Notes: generated by a model from the sequence alone, not told the origin. DNA of 64,000 nt from Neurospora intermedia (GCA_037102815.1 BTPP01000012.1:682001-746000); one strand, 5' to 3'. Positions 1 through 10,924 are shown, counted from the first letter of the stretch. Numbers and translations are program-made.

Positions 1-117
1 TGTCCATCCAAGCGGGTCGTTAATCCCAGCAACGTCCATGTGGCCGACATACTTGACTAAACCCAAATTGGTCTTTGGACGTTTGGGTGAAAGAATATCC
101 GAACCTTTTTTCCAACA

Positions 118-139
118 TTTTTTTTTTTTTTTTTTTTTT
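118..139. repeat. T22 homopolymer
   Basis: An uninterrupted run of 22 T on the plus strand in non-coding DNA. Likely length-variable between strains. Confidence 0.95.
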
Positions 140-2193
140 CTTCTGGTTTGTCTTGTTGGGTTGAGATTTCCAAGGTCGATGGTCCGCACGATCTTCAAGT
201 CCAGCGATGTGCCAAGCGACTCGGGCCTTCTTGAAGGCTTTTCGGTCGACGGAAGGGAAGTCCCCATGAGGAGCCGGTGAAAGAAACTCGTTTTTACCAA
301 GTCTAACGCCAAGACTCTGTACATGCATAAGTGGCTTGACGCTTAAATGAGTTGTTATCGTTGTTGTCGTTGTCGCTAAGAAAGAAACAGGAACGGCACA
401 TATTTTTGGAGCAGCACCGCACATCCGGATACAGGACCTTTCCGGTCACGGGACTTGGTTGCAGAACAGATAAGATGGGGATCGCTGGCCACTTTTCTGA
501 AAACTTGGGTCAGCTGGGGGGGTACAACAACGCTGTCAAATATTGGTGGCCGATTACCGAAGCGCGGGTTACAGCAGAGGGCAACCACTGAAGCGAAGCA
601 CCTCCACTTTTTACTCCTTTTTTTTTTTTGGCATTTCCATTTCGGCGACCATTTCACCACCTCTGTATCTGACTTCGGGACGGACTGCTTGTCATTGAAG
701 CCATCCATGGAAGGTCGTCACTCGCCAAGGCCAGCTCATGCTGAACACAGACCACGCTCTCCTCGGTTGACAATTCGCGGGTTGCTGCAATGCGATACAC
801 GCCTCTAGTGTAGTGCCTTGACAATAACATTCACGATGATGATGGCGCCGTCAAGTGACCGGGACCCAGAAACCTCAACAAACGATTGATGATGGACAAT
901 GGGAGCTGCATCGATCGAAGGACCGCTATCTCGAGATGACCCCCATCCTCCTTCGTTGGCCTCGCATTGGCGTCGGCTTGCCTCGTACTCAAAGATGCAT
1001 ATCAGCGCATTAGGAAAATCTCCATTGGCAAGTTTACGCAGCAACAACAAGCAGACTGTTTGGACGCCGTGATCGGTGCCACCACACAAACCCAGCCTTG
1101 TTTTTTTGTTTTTTTTTGTTCTTAATGTGCCTTTCCACAGGGAAGCAGCGTCGCGTCGAAACGCATAAACAATCCACAATGAAACCTACTCTTATCTCTT
1201 TTTCTCTTACATCCCCAGTACTTGCCGCTGCTGCCGCCGCCGCTCGGTGGACGGTGCTTGTTTCGTCAAACATACTACTGCCAGGTGAGTTGTCACAGCC
1301 GAGCCTAAACACGGCCACCTGAGCGCCCGCAGCAGCGAATTTCACAAAAAATCCTGCTACGCGACCCGCGAGTCATATAGTTTGTTACAGAAAAAACAGC
1401 AACAAACCTATTGAGCCTGTCTTGATGGAAGCCGATACCACACTCACTGAGACAATGACGGAAAGACGTGGATCCTCTCGCTCTGTGTTGTGCCGTGGCA
1501 GAGATGATGACAAGAGGAACAGGACAGAGAAACAGCCAAGGAGGAGGAAAGCAGTCAAGCAATACCTAACACGCAGTCCATCCAGATGAATGAATGACCG
1601 GACGCCGCAAGGGTGACGACATACACACATTTGCTGCCCGGCACTGCTTTGGGAAGGAAGCAAATTAGACACAACAGCATCACGATATCACACAAGCCAT
1701 GCTGGGAGCCGTTACGCCTTCTTGCGTACGCACCCTCTTTTTTATTCTTTTTTCTCAAATTTTCATCCACACTCCTCACATTCACGCACTCTCATACTTT
1801 CCCCAACCCCGCTTTGAAGGAGTTTGCTGGTTCCGTCCGGGTCCGGCCTCCCTCGCTCTGGCTTCTCTGTGTCTCTTACAAGTGTGAGGCATGTTGCCGA
1901 GTCAGGCGACAAACAGGCAATCAATTAAATCAAATCGCCACGAATGGCTGGATTGGCTTCAATGAAAAGTGAATGATGTTCCGCATGAATAGAGAAGAAG
2001 AAAAAGAGTTTCAGACCAGCCCGCCGCGCACCATCAATCAGTATCAGTGCGGTGCTCTCCTCTCCAAACGTTGCCGTGCTGCACCTGGATGATGCGGCGT
2101 TTGCAAGATGCGGGTGCCTCAAGAAGAGGGGAGGGGGGCGGCTTCGGATTCAAACACACCCAAACAACCAACCCTTCTTACAACCCTCCGACT

Positions 2194-2240
2194 CCGATCC
2201 GATCCGATCCGATCCCGCCGCTGCCGCCGCCGCCGCCGCT
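2194..2240. repeat. CGATC run followed by CCG run
   Basis: Four tandem CGATC units are followed directly by a CCG-rich trinucleotide run. A plus-strand frame (2047-2568) reads through it, but that frame opens only at a GTG and has no recognisable domain. Confidence 0.85.
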
Positions 2241-2680
2241 CGCTGCCGTCCTTTTTCGCCCTTTGCCGTTGCCGCGCCGCAGGATCACTAGGTCGAACCT
2301 TGAACATTGGACGTTGGACCAACTCGTCAATCTTGCTGCACAATCCCCCTTCAGATGCAACATCCTCGAGTTGCGTTTCAATATCAGCTATCGCGCCTCG
2401 AAAGTCTCCTTTCACTTCCTAGTGCCCATCGATGACCTGAGCTTTGAGGCATCTCTATTCCATACTCGAGAACAACCAATCAACCACGTACATTACAATA
2501 CAGCCACGCTTACGTACGCTACTAAGCTGTGTACTGAGAATGTTCTGCCACGAAAGTTTCATGTGTAACCAGCTCTTTCCAAAGCTTTACAAGTATACAC
2601 TATTAGTGCATGTTTCATAATTACCCCTATAGTGTACGTGATCGTCAACAACTGTGTCAGACTGTCAGTGACAGTTGGTA

Positions 2681-2710
2681 GTGGTGGTGGTGGTGGTGGT
2701 GGTGGTGGTG
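2681..2710. repeat. (GTG)10 microsatellite
   Basis: Ten perfect tandem GTG units in non-coding DNA, followed by a few more G. No long open frame covers it, so it is probably untranslated. Confidence 0.95.
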
Positions 2711-3454
2711 GGGCTAGTCCGAGACTACAGACCTCTTAGCATCACTCCTTCATGAGCTTCGTTGGGTTTGATCTAATGGCCAATTAGACTGCCGCGGAAT
2801 TTCTGGTCCGGTACGTAAGGTAAGTACGTTAGTAGGGTGAGTACGGTAAGTGAGGTGAGTAAGCTCCCCTCTCAAGTTATACGACACTACGATGGTTATG
2901 GAGGAGGAGGAGGAGGGTTGATATGGAACTACATAAGGATGGCAGAAAGGTCTTCTTGCGTTGTTTCGTTGCTCTACCAAGGGCATCGATTTGAGTACCT
3001 AGATATCTGGCTACTATCATACCTGTATATGATGTGAAGCTAGGTAGGTAGGTATTCCCTCCCGTCTTCCTATGTTCCTTTCGAGGTCCCTCCCGAGTCG
3101 TCGTAGGACCGAGAACTACGCCACCCACCCACTACACTACTGTGTCGCGATGCAAAGCCGCCGCCGCCGCCTCAGACATACCTCCTCGCCTTGAGTGGCT
3201 TGTGAAGAAAAGTGTACCTATGGAGAGTCGGTTCGGTTCGGTGGGTTATACCATCACCTGCTGTATGTCTGTAGTTCCAGGTGACTTGCTTCTGAGGTTT
3301 CACTGTTCTCTGGTATATGTAGTCACCGACGACCATGATCACGTTTATGTGGATGGGTTTGAGCCGACGTCTCCATGGTGTTGGTCAGAATATCCACGAA
3401 GAAGAAGTCTTGAATGGGAAGTGTAACAGTCGCGATCTGTGGTTGACACTCTGA

Positions 3455-3457
<3 letters not shown>

Positions 3458-3485
<28 letters not shown>
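3458..3485. repeat. T28 homopolymer
   Basis: Twenty-eight consecutive T on the plus strand, the longest homopolymer noticed in the window. It lies in non-coding DNA. Confidence 0.95.
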
Positions 3486-5112
3486 GAATTTTCATCTTGA
3501 TGTCTATCTTCTTTTCGGTAGAAGTCAAAACATTTTCACAGGTAATTATGTAGGAAAGAGTGAAAGCAGCAGAAAACTTACGAACACCTTTGGTATCCTT
3601 TGGGAGCTTTATTCACCTATACATGGCCATCAAATCTGCCTTCCATTTACATGAAGGAAGCGGTTTCCGCTCCCATCTGATAGAGCCGGAGAATCGTAGA
3701 AGGTCTGTTGCTTAGGATCCGGTTCTCAAGAGTTTGGGATGCGAATGAACAACACGCCAACACGCTATCACGAGGTGTAAAGCTGATGAGTAAGGTAGGT
3801 ATCCTCGGTGAAAGATGATGATATATCCATCGGGTTCATGGTTTGGTCTGTCGTGGAGATCCCACCTGGGTGAATGCTGCGTAAAGTATATACAACTTGA
3901 TCAATGTGATATGAAGTGATGTACAAATTAACCCTGCCCGTCGTGAAAGATGGGCGATGAGAATGAACAAAAGATCTTGCAACAAATGGTAGTAGTAGAC
4001 AGAAAATGGAAAGAGCTCACCATTCGTGTAACAGCGAGATCACATCAAATTCAACTGCGAACATAGATGTATCTTTGCTTCAATATGTTATATCCAGATC
4101 TACCTCGCTCATGGCATTGGGTGTCTGACAACATATGGACTAAATGGAATCCAGCAACCCGATTACTCTTTCATTTTCCGACAGGGACATAGACACGGTG
4201 GGAAATTACCCTCTTGATTGTTCGTCGTCTATAACAAAAAGAACAGGAAGGAAAAAAAAAACAAAGAACATACAACACCAGGGATTCGCTGGTCGTCACC
4301 GACCCAACTACTAGTCTGGCCCTCACTGGCTTATCTATGGGAGAGCGGACGGGATCCCGAGTTTTCCAGTGGGTATGGTCGTATGTGCTTGTCTTGGGCT
4401 ATTTTTGGACTTATATGAGAGAGCTCCTCTGGTCATAGATGCCGGAATGACTTGAGCCTCTTCTACCCAACACAAAAAAAATTGGCAGGTGAGAAACCAC
4501 GAACGGTGAGGAGACAAAGGAAAAAGAGAGGGATAGAGAGAAAGAGACATTAAGGGCGACTTGCTTTGTGTGAATGCGAAGTGATAAAGTCGAGTCAGGC
4601 GGCTATCACCTGCCTCCCTTTCACTGGTGGCCAAGGAAGTTTATAACATAATCTGGGATCACCAACCGTGGAGCTTTGGAGAGAATAGAATTTAGGAGGA
4701 AAGAGCATCCGCGAGCAAACAAAATATGTTAACAGCATTATTGCGGTCTACCATTGTTTATCGCGGTGAGGTGATATCAGCAGACATGACTGAAACAAGT
4801 CGTCAAAGAGGGAGCAGGAGAAGAATGAAGATCCAGGGCAAACAGTTGCAGAAGGTATGACCATAGCACAGATTTTGCGGACACCCTGTTTAGCCAACAA
4901 TCTTGGACATTGGGGGGTTTGAATGTATCATTTTCTCTTCATTTGGTCTCTCAAAGAGAGGGATGTGGCGGCGATCATCCAGGACATCCCGCCCAAGTCT
5001 GATGAAGGATCCGCAACCTTGATAGTCAAGCCATAGCCTGTTGAGAACCATACCAGAACCTTCTTGAACTGACCGAAGACCAGGCGTTAACTACCTCGTG
5101 GCCGTACTCAAC

Positions 5113-5469
5113 CTAGCAAGCCAGACGCAAAAGCGGTGACTGCAACAAGAGCGTGGAACTGTCTGCGTTTTTGGCCAAGCAAACCCAGTTTGATACCATG
5201 TTATCCACTAGTGATATCTCAGCCACGATGATCCCATATTCCTTCTCGTGTTGTTCGAGCCTCGCCGTGTCGTGTAGAACAGTCATAAACCGGCTCAGCT
5301 CGCTCGGATCCCATCTCGGTGAAATCATGGAGTCCAGCATTGTCGATAGGGCGTCCACTGCTTCCAAGTCCCACAAAGACCCTGTCGATCTCGCTTTACC
5401 GAGAGGGATTGGCCGGATGTGCTGAGTTCTGGGCGTCGATAGTCGCAAAGTGTCGGTGTCCCCGAGCAC
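5113..5469 (-). CDS. doubtful 118-codon open frame
   Basis: This minus-strand frame has a mixed, protein-like amino-acid composition with alternating charged and hydrophobic residues in its second half (for example the stretches LSRFMTVLHDTARLEQHEKE and IIVAEISLVDNMVSNW). It has no in-frame ATG at its beginning; the first possible start is GTG and a stop lies a few codons upstream. I could not find a convincing upstream exon. It lies 300 bp downstream of the kish stop codon on the same strand, so it may simply be 3' untranslated sequence of that gene. It could also be a terminal exon of an unrecognised gene. No function is proposed. Confidence 0.2.
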   Translation of the reverse strand: MLGDTDTLRLSTPRTQHIRPIPLGKARSTGSLWDLEAVDALSTMLDSMISPRWDPSELSRFMTVLHDTARLEQHEKEYGIIVAEISLVDNMVSNWVCLAKNADSSTLLLQSPLLRLAC

Positions 5470-5768
5470 GCCAGATCGTCATCTCCATTGTTGTCTTCCA
5501 TTTCCTGATTGTCATCCGCCTGTTTCACTCTTGAGTGTCTCTTTTAAGTTCGTCGGCATTGGTGTCCTTGGTCCATCCTCATGTCGCCGGGGCTGTTGCT
5601 TTCTCCGATGCTCTTCTCTTCATACTTTTCTTTTAGTGGAAACCCAGTATGAAAATTCCCTCCTGCAACTCCAAGTTTATGATTAAAAGGCGCAGCACCA
5701 CGTGGCTGTCAAGCGCTAAGCATTATAAAAACGTGTATTCCTGTCGAGGTAACAAGGGAAAGATTTGT

Positions 5769-6292
5769 TTAGTTGCCAACAAGCATGGAGAACTATTCAA
5801 CATGTCTTATTAGCCTCTTTGGTCTAGAACAGACAGTGGATTTTTGTGGAACAAACGGGGAAACATACCGCCATGAAGATACAACATATGCTGACATACG
5901 GACTCAGCCGCTCGCCTATCCTCGCGCACTTCCAGAAGATGCCCATCAAGCTGTTCGATTTGATGTCAGCATGTCGTTCCGTCCACCGGCTCCTTTTTAT
6001 CTTTTGTCTCTCCTTAAAACCCGCCATGTTTCCCAAATCTCGTGCTGTGTCGAGGCAGAGGATCCGGGTCCATCGCTAAAAAGGGGAAAGGCAACTCACC
6101 CATCCTTGTTCCGGTCGAGAATCGCGGGGAACATCTGATGTATGTAGGTCGAGGTGCAGACGAGGAGGATGATGACTAGAAGGAGGGATTGGAAGTTGAA
6201 GAGCGCGGTCTACGAAGAGAAAAGTGGTTAGCGATGATGTGATGGGATACGATGGGAGGTGATGCGCCATGACGTTGCGGGTGACATACCAT
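5769..6292 (-). CDS. ksh1: Kish family protein (TMEM167/KSH1 homologue), four exons
   Basis: Encodes a 72-residue membrane protein of the early secretory pathway, the same length as human Kish-A as I remember it. Yeast KSH1 is essential and kish was found in a Drosophila secretion screen. Exons on the minus strand are 6292-6290, 6209-6100, 5950-5869 and 5792-5769. Introns are 80, 149 and 76 bp, with GTATGT, GTGAGT and GTATGT donors. The first coding exon is only the ATG. The protein begins MTALFNFQSLLLVIILLV, a first membrane segment, then reads LDRNKDG, the family core GIFWKCARIGERLSPYV and a second hydrophobic segment ICCIFMAFSMLV, ending GN. The core is nearly identical to the animal proteins. 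It diverges from TAF13, with 946 bp between the start codons. Because no single exon exceeds 110 bp, ORF-based gene calling misses it. Confidence 0.94.
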
Positions 6293-7238
6293 GGTGGGCG
6301 CTTTGGATTACGGGACAGACTATGGTGAGGTTATCGGGGAACAGAGATTCTCGTTATCGGGAAATCTGTCAAAGGTCTCGTCGCTCGTCGTCCTTGGATA
6401 TCGCGGGTGGAGGTGTCGTGAAGTTGTGTTGGTGGTTACGTAGGTGTAGTCAGTGGTGATTGTGAAGGCCAGGGTGTCATAGCTCCTTCCACGGCTTCCA
6501 GGGCAAAAGAGGCCCGCGAGGCTGCGAAATGCCACACTGAACTTTCAGCGTCGTTAGGGGTGCCGCTCAGCAGTCTCACGCCCCGGGGCGCGCACAGCTT
6601 CAGCTCTTCGCTCTTCAATCGATGTGACCAGACTGAGAGCTGATTGGTCATTGGACCCCATACCGTCTTGTGGAGCCACGGTTACACAAGGCAGGGGTTC
6701 CTGGCAGCGTTGGGGGGCCTTGGGGGCCTTTCTTAGTTTGGCATTTCGGAGCCTCATTGTTGATCGATCCATCGTCATCGTTTTCAACTTCCGACCTGTC
6801 CTCAGAGAAGACGCCAAATCCGGAACGTATTGACCGGGCTGAATGCTCTTCTCAGTCAACTAGACAACTATCGTACAGCCTACCATTTTTGCTCGATTAA
6901 TCCCGCGCTGCATTTTCTCAGTTGTCAAACCTACTGCGCTCCTCCACCACTTAACGCGACAAGGCTGATCGAGCTCTCGACCCCGCGCAACTCGAAGCTT
7001 CAAAGCGCACCAACCTTCGATTTCGAACTTCCTAGTCTCTCTTGGACCTCTACCGACGGCCATCCAACAACTCAGGATCCCGTTCCGTTTCCCAACCAAA
7101 CCACTACCTCGCCACAACGCATCTCTACTACGAACCGCGACCTCAATCCACCACCACTTCCATCCACTTCAACTTCTCCCATCACCACATCACCACCCTC
7201 ACACTCCGGGCCTCAAGCCCACCCACCCCCAGCCCACC
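6293..7238. promoter_or_regulatory. shared divergent promoter region of kish and TAF13
   Basis: The region between the two start codons must hold the promoters and leaders of both genes. The TAF13-proximal 300 bp is pyrimidine- and ACC/CCA-rich on the plus strand, typical of fungal leaders. Several short upstream ATGs occur, but transcription start sites cannot be placed by eye. No TATA box or named factor site is claimed. Confidence 0.6.
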
Positions 7239-7989
7239 ATGGAACCCCGCGCTCGCGCCGGCAAGAATGTCGGCAAAATGAACTTTAACCACAACGAACG
7301 TACGTCTCTTCTTTTTTTTCCCCCCCTCCCCATTTCCCCCCCTCTTTTTCTCTCCCCTCCCTTTCCTTCCATGTCCCCCACACTAACCCCCCCTCTTTTT
7401 TTACCTCCCCACAGTAGCCCAACTCCTCTACGGCCACGGCGACCTCAAGACCCCCCTCCCGGAAACCGTGCGCGTGCTCGACGAGCTCATCACCGACTTC
7501 ATCCAGGGCGTCGGCTTCGAAGCCACGCGCGCCGCCCACCACGCCGGCCGGCAAAAAGTCAAGTTTGAAGATTTCGAGTTTGCCATGCGCCGCAATCCGC
7601 GGTTCATGGGCAAGATCCAGGAGGTGTTTGAGAAGAAGAAGGAGATCGAGGCGGCGCGCAAGAACTTTAATATCGAGGATCAGTTGATGAAGGATGCGGA
7701 TAAGGAGGAGAAGGAGAAGGAGAAGAAGGGGACTGACAAAGGAGATAAAGACAAGGGGGAGAAGGAAAAAGAGAAAGGTGGGGAAAAGGGGGGAGAGAAG
7801 GGAGGGGGAGGAGAAAAGGAAAAGGGACCGGGGAGTACTGTCTCGGGATCGGGGTCGGGTTTAGGTTCCGGCGGTGGCGGGACAAAGAGGAAGAGACAGC
7901 AGAGTGTGTTGGAGGATGAAGAGCTGGATGAGTTGGATGATGATTTGGAGGCCGAGGCGGATATTGGCACGGCGACGAAGAGGAGGTAG
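7239..7989 (+). CDS. taf13: TFIID subunit 13 (TAF13), two exons
   Basis: Histone-fold subunit of the general transcription factor TFIID; in other fungi and animals TAF13 pairs with TAF11. Exons are 7239-7299 and 7415-7989. The 115-bp intron has a GTACGT donor, a CTAAC branch site at 7383-7387 and a CAG acceptor, and splits a Leu codon. The product is 211 residues. Residues 20-95 are the histone fold, with LLYGHGD, VRVLDELITDFIQG, KVKFEDFEFAMRRNP and a following helix rich in Lys/Glu, all typical of TAF13. The C-terminal half is unlike the compact animal protein: a Lys/Glu/Gly tract (about 75-125), a Gly/Ser stretch, a basic KRKRQ patch (possible nuclear signal) and an acidic DEELDELDDDLEAEAD tail. 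The start codon has a good context and gives the expected N-terminus. Faces the macro-domain gene tail to tail. Confidence 0.95.
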
Positions 7990-8359
7990 GATCTCCTTGG
8001 GTGGAAAAGCCGTTGAGATTATTTCGTTTTTGGGCGGTTCTGAGATTTGGTGGAGTTGGTCTGCTTTGCTGGATGGATGATTTGGGAAGAAAACGGGACG
8101 ACGGCATGGCATTATTTCGTTTTAATGATACGCATAGCGAGGCGTTAAGGATTATGGATATGGTTAGGCTGGTCAAACATGGGGATTATTGCCACGAACG
8201 GGCTGTAAGCTTAGGGAGTTCCATCACTCTTGATACAATAGCTTTCTTTTTTTTACAGTAGTGGTATCAACATTACTCTTATACCAGCCCTTCAATGACC
8301 TCATTTTTCTCGATTCTTAGGAAATCCCCAGCGCCTATTTCCCCTTTCCCGGTTTCTCG
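7990..8359. other. intergenic, convergent 3' ends
   Basis: 370 bp between the TAF13 stop codon and the stop codon of the macro-domain gene on the other strand. It should contain both 3' untranslated regions. I see no further gene or clear terminator motif. Confidence 0.6.
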
Positions 8360-10924
8360 TTACTTTCCATTTCCATTTCTCTGTCCATTTCCATTTCTCC
8401 GTCCCTTCCCCTTCCGCTTCCCCTTCTCCCCCTCAATGGCACCAACCCGTTCAAAAACCCCAATCTCCCCTTTCCCAGGCAACATCCCCTCAGGCACCCT
8501 CACCTCCAACTTCTCCAAAACCTCCTTGGTCATCTCCCACTCCACCGCAGACTTGCCCGCATCAATCCTCGGCATCCTCATCTCCGGACCAATCACCGTA
8601 TTCATATTCTGCTTCTTCTTCGCAGCGACATTCACATTCCACTCCGCAACCTGCCTCATCAAATCCCCCATCGCCTTCCCCGTCGCCTTCATCATCGCCA
8701 CCGCCGGATCCTTATAAGGGCCATACCCAAGACTAGTAAAAAGACACCCGATAAAGTGCTTCTTGTCGTCCGGGACGGAGGGGCGCGGCGGGATGAGCAG
8801 TGCCGTGCCGACTAAGCTGCGCTGGTGCTTGGTCAAAGCGTTTTTGCGGGCTTGGATGGGGTCGACGACGGACTCGGCTTCTTCTTCTTGGTCTTGAAGA
8901 AGATTGGTGGTTTGTGAGGAGGTGGACGTGGAGGTGGACGTGGTGGGGATGGAAGAGCAGTGCGCTTGGTAGGTTTTGTAGGCCCCGGGGTAGTGAGTGC
9001 GGAAGATCCTGGCTATGCCGGTGCCCCAGTCGCCTTGGGCGTTGCAGGCGTGGATGAGGAGGGAGCCGGGAGGGGGTGCGGGGGAGAAGATGTCGGATTT
9101 GGCGTGGGGGATGAGGGTTAGGCGGTGGGTGGTGAGGGGTCGTGGTGGTTTTTGTTGTGGTTGTTTGGTTGATGTTGATGTCTTTGCTTGTGTTGATGCT
9201 GATGTCGTCTTCGTCTTTGGTTCTGCTTTTCGCGCCTCCCGTGTTCGCGTCTCTGCCGTCGTCTCTGCTACCCCCGGCGAGGATAATCCCAAAGACCTCA
9301 ACACCACACTTCCGCCACTGATGATCACATCATTTCCCACCTTCCAGCCACCCAAATCCTCTTGGTGTTCCAACGCACTGGGACCAAACTTGCGACCTTT
9401 CTTAAGACTGAACGTGAAATACGACGGACCCTTCTTTTCGACTTTTCCATCGCCGCCACCTTCCAGCCCTGTGCTTTCCTTAGTCTGCTGAGTCCGCTGA
9501 ACTGGCTGAGCCTGTTGAGACTGCTCACCCTGCTCACCCTGCTCACCCTGCTGAACCTGCTGAACCTGCTGAACCTGCTGAACCTGCTGAACCTGCTGAA
9601 CCCGCTGAGCTTGCTGAACCTGCTGAGCTTGTTGACTCTTTTGACTCTGCTGGCCCTGCCGAATTTGCCCACTCTGCTCAATCTGCTGAACCCGCTGAGT
9701 CTGCTTACTCTGCTTATTCTTCACTGTTCCACTTCCACTTCCACTTCCACTTCCACCAGCACCAGCAGCACGATTACGACGAACGGCAGCCCATCCACCC
9801 ATATGAGCAAGAATGCTCCCGCGGTTCTTGCTTCCCCAGCGGCTCACAAGCCTCCGAATTGTTACACCCCCGGTACCCTCAGCGCCTTCAACACTACCAC
9901 CAAAACCACCACTATTACTGACCTTAGCGAGGCCAAAGTCCGTCTCCTTAGTTTCCTCCCGTTCTGTTTTCCCGTCTTCTTGTCTCTGTATCTGTCCCTG
10001 TCCAGTGCCATTCACCCCATTATCACCATTCTGTACTTCCTCTTGTGCCGCTGACATTTCCGAGACTGCGAACGGATCTTGATCCATTAGTAGCGGATGT
10101 GTCCGTGCTAATATCGCTTGCTGGCGTCGTTGACGTTGCTGACGTTGGTTCTGTTGTTCCCGAATCTGTTTTACTTGCTGTTGCTGATGTTGCTGATATT
10201 GCTGTTGCTGCTGATATTGTTGATGCTGATGCTGCTCCTCCCTCCCCACCGCCAGTTGATGATACCCCCTCTGCTGCTGCTGTTGTTGTTGTCGGTACCC
10301 CCTTTGCTGTTGGTGTCCCTTTTGCCTATTGATATGCGCCCCGATAGTATCATCCCTCGTAAACTGCCTTTGCTGTTGCTGTTGCTGTTGCTGCCCTGCC
10401 TCGCTTACTTTCATTTCCACTTCCACTTTGACTTGCTCCAGCTTCTGTTCCAACCTTTGCCCCATCTCCTGTCCCATCTCCACCCACTTCGCCATCTCCA
10501 ACCTCTTCTCCATCTCTATCTCCATCTCCATCTCCATCTCCTGCCCCAGTTCCAGCTTCTTCTGCCCCACCTCCTGTCCCTTTTCCAACTTTTGCTCCAA
10601 CCTTTGTCCTAACCTGTGCTCCTGTCCATGTCCCTTTTCCATCTCCTGTCCCTTCTTCTCTAAACCCTCCATTCCCGGCACCCACCCCTCAACTTCCACT
10701 TCTCGCATCCGGCCCTCCACCACTTGTCCCTTTCGCTCTCCCTGTGGCTGTCGCTTTCCCTGTAACTGTCCCTGCCACCGTCCCTCTCCACCCATCCTCT
10801 TCCGCTGCAGTTGTACATCCAAAGGAATCACCCTTCCCAACGGCTGTTTCGAGGCAGATGACCCATGACGAAGGATGAGGTTAAGCGGGGGGTTAAACAC
10901 GCGGAGGTGGTTTGTTGGTTTCAT
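8360..10924 (-). CDS. poa1: Gln-rich macro-domain protein (ADP-ribose 1''-phosphate phosphatase-like)
   Basis: A single open frame of 854 codons from the first plausible ATG; the frame continues 52 codons further upstream with a hydrophobic, leader-like sequence that I take as untranslated. Residues from about 600 to 800 form a macro domain of the yeast Poa1 type: LLIHACNAQGDWGTGIARIF contains the ADP-ribose-binding Asn and the Gly-rich turn, and later come GTALLIPP and IGCLFTSLGYG. Family members dephosphorylate ADP-ribose 1''-phosphate or remove ADP-ribose. The 600 residues before it are low-complexity: Glu/Met/Gly repeats, long Gln runs, and a run of QQV repeats encoded by a 9-bp repeat near 9548-9605. 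Yeast Poa1 is a small protein of under 200 residues, so the N-terminal region is an unusual addition. A shorter isoform starting close to the domain is possible. Confidence 0.72.
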   Translation of the reverse strand: MKPTNHLRVFNPPLNLILRHGSSASKQPLGRVIPLDVQLQRKRMGGEGRWQGQLQGKRQPQGERKGQVVEGRMREVEVEGWVPGMEGLEKKGQEMEKGHGQEHRLGQRLEQKLEKGQEVGQKKLELGQEMEMEMEIEMEKRLEMAKWVEMGQEMGQRLEQKLEQVKVEVEMKVSEAGQQQQQQQQRQFTRDDTIGAHINRQKGHQQQRGYRQQQQQQQRGYHQLAVGREEQHQHQQYQQQQQYQQHQQQQVKQIREQQNQRQQRQRRQQAILARTHPLLMDQDPFAVSEMSAAQEEVQNGDNGVNGTGQGQIQRQEDGKTEREETKETDFGLAKVSNSGGFGGSVEGAEGTGGVTIRRLVSRWGSKNRGSILAHMGGWAAVRRNRAAGAGGSGSGSGSGTVKNKQSKQTQRVQQIEQSGQIRQGQQSQKSQQAQQVQQAQRVQQVQQVQQVQQVQQVQQGEQGEQGEQSQQAQPVQRTQQTKESTGLEGGGDGKVEKKGPSYFTFSLKKGRKFGPSALEHQEDLGGWKVGNDVIISGGSVVLRSLGLSSPGVAETTAETRTREARKAEPKTKTTSASTQAKTSTSTKQPQQKPPRPLTTHRLTLIPHAKSDIFSPAPPPGSLLIHACNAQGDWGTGIARIFRTHYPGAYKTYQAHCSSIPTTSTSTSTSSQTTNLLQDQEEEAESVVDPIQARKNALTKHQRSLVGTALLIPPRPSVPDDKKHFIGCLFTSLGYGPYKDPAVAMMKATGKAMGDLMRQVAEWNVNVAAKKKQNMNTVIGPEMRMPRIDAGKSAVEWEMTKEVLEKLEVRVPEGMLPGKGEIGVFERVGAIEGEKGKRKGKGRRNGNGQRNGNGK
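9500..9720 (-). repeat. coding minisatellite (9-bp Gln-Gln-Val units)
   Basis: Tandem, slightly varied copies of a 9-bp unit (plus strand CTGCTGAAC and relatives) encode Gln-Gln-Val/Ala/Gly repeats in the macro-domain protein. The most regular part is 9548-9605. The number of units is expected to vary between strains. Confidence 0.85.

Larger units (their letters stand above)
1..5768. other. gene-poor leftmost region
   Basis: I see no convincing protein gene or RNA gene in this stretch. Open frames are short, many start only at non-ATG codons, and none carries a motif I recognise. It holds simple repeats (two long T runs, a GTG run, a CGATC run followed by a CCG run), pyrimidine-rich patches and a degenerate GGTAAGTAC-like patch around 2811-2865. 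One 118-codon frame on the minus strand (5113-5469) reads somewhat like protein and is listed separately. The right end must include the 3' untranslated region of the kish gene. A gene extending from left of the window, or a non-coding transcript, cannot be excluded. Confidence 0.5.

Noticed and set aside
2047-2568. 173-codon frame with Pro-rich middle
   Set aside because: Opens only at a non-ATG codon and runs through simple repeats; the protein-like part has no recognisable family.
6830-7288. Pro/Ser/Thr-rich frame upstream of TAF13
   Set aside because: Lies in the TAF13 leader and overlaps its real start in another frame.
9362-10054. 230-codon plus-strand frame with Leu/Asn/Leu repeats
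   Set aside because: Also antisense to the QQV repeat of the macro-domain gene; no start context, no domain.
10118-10612. Leu-rich open frame on the plus strand
   Set aside because: Exact shadow of the Gln-rich part of the macro-domain protein on the other strand; CAG/CAA repeats read as Leu-rich codons in reverse.
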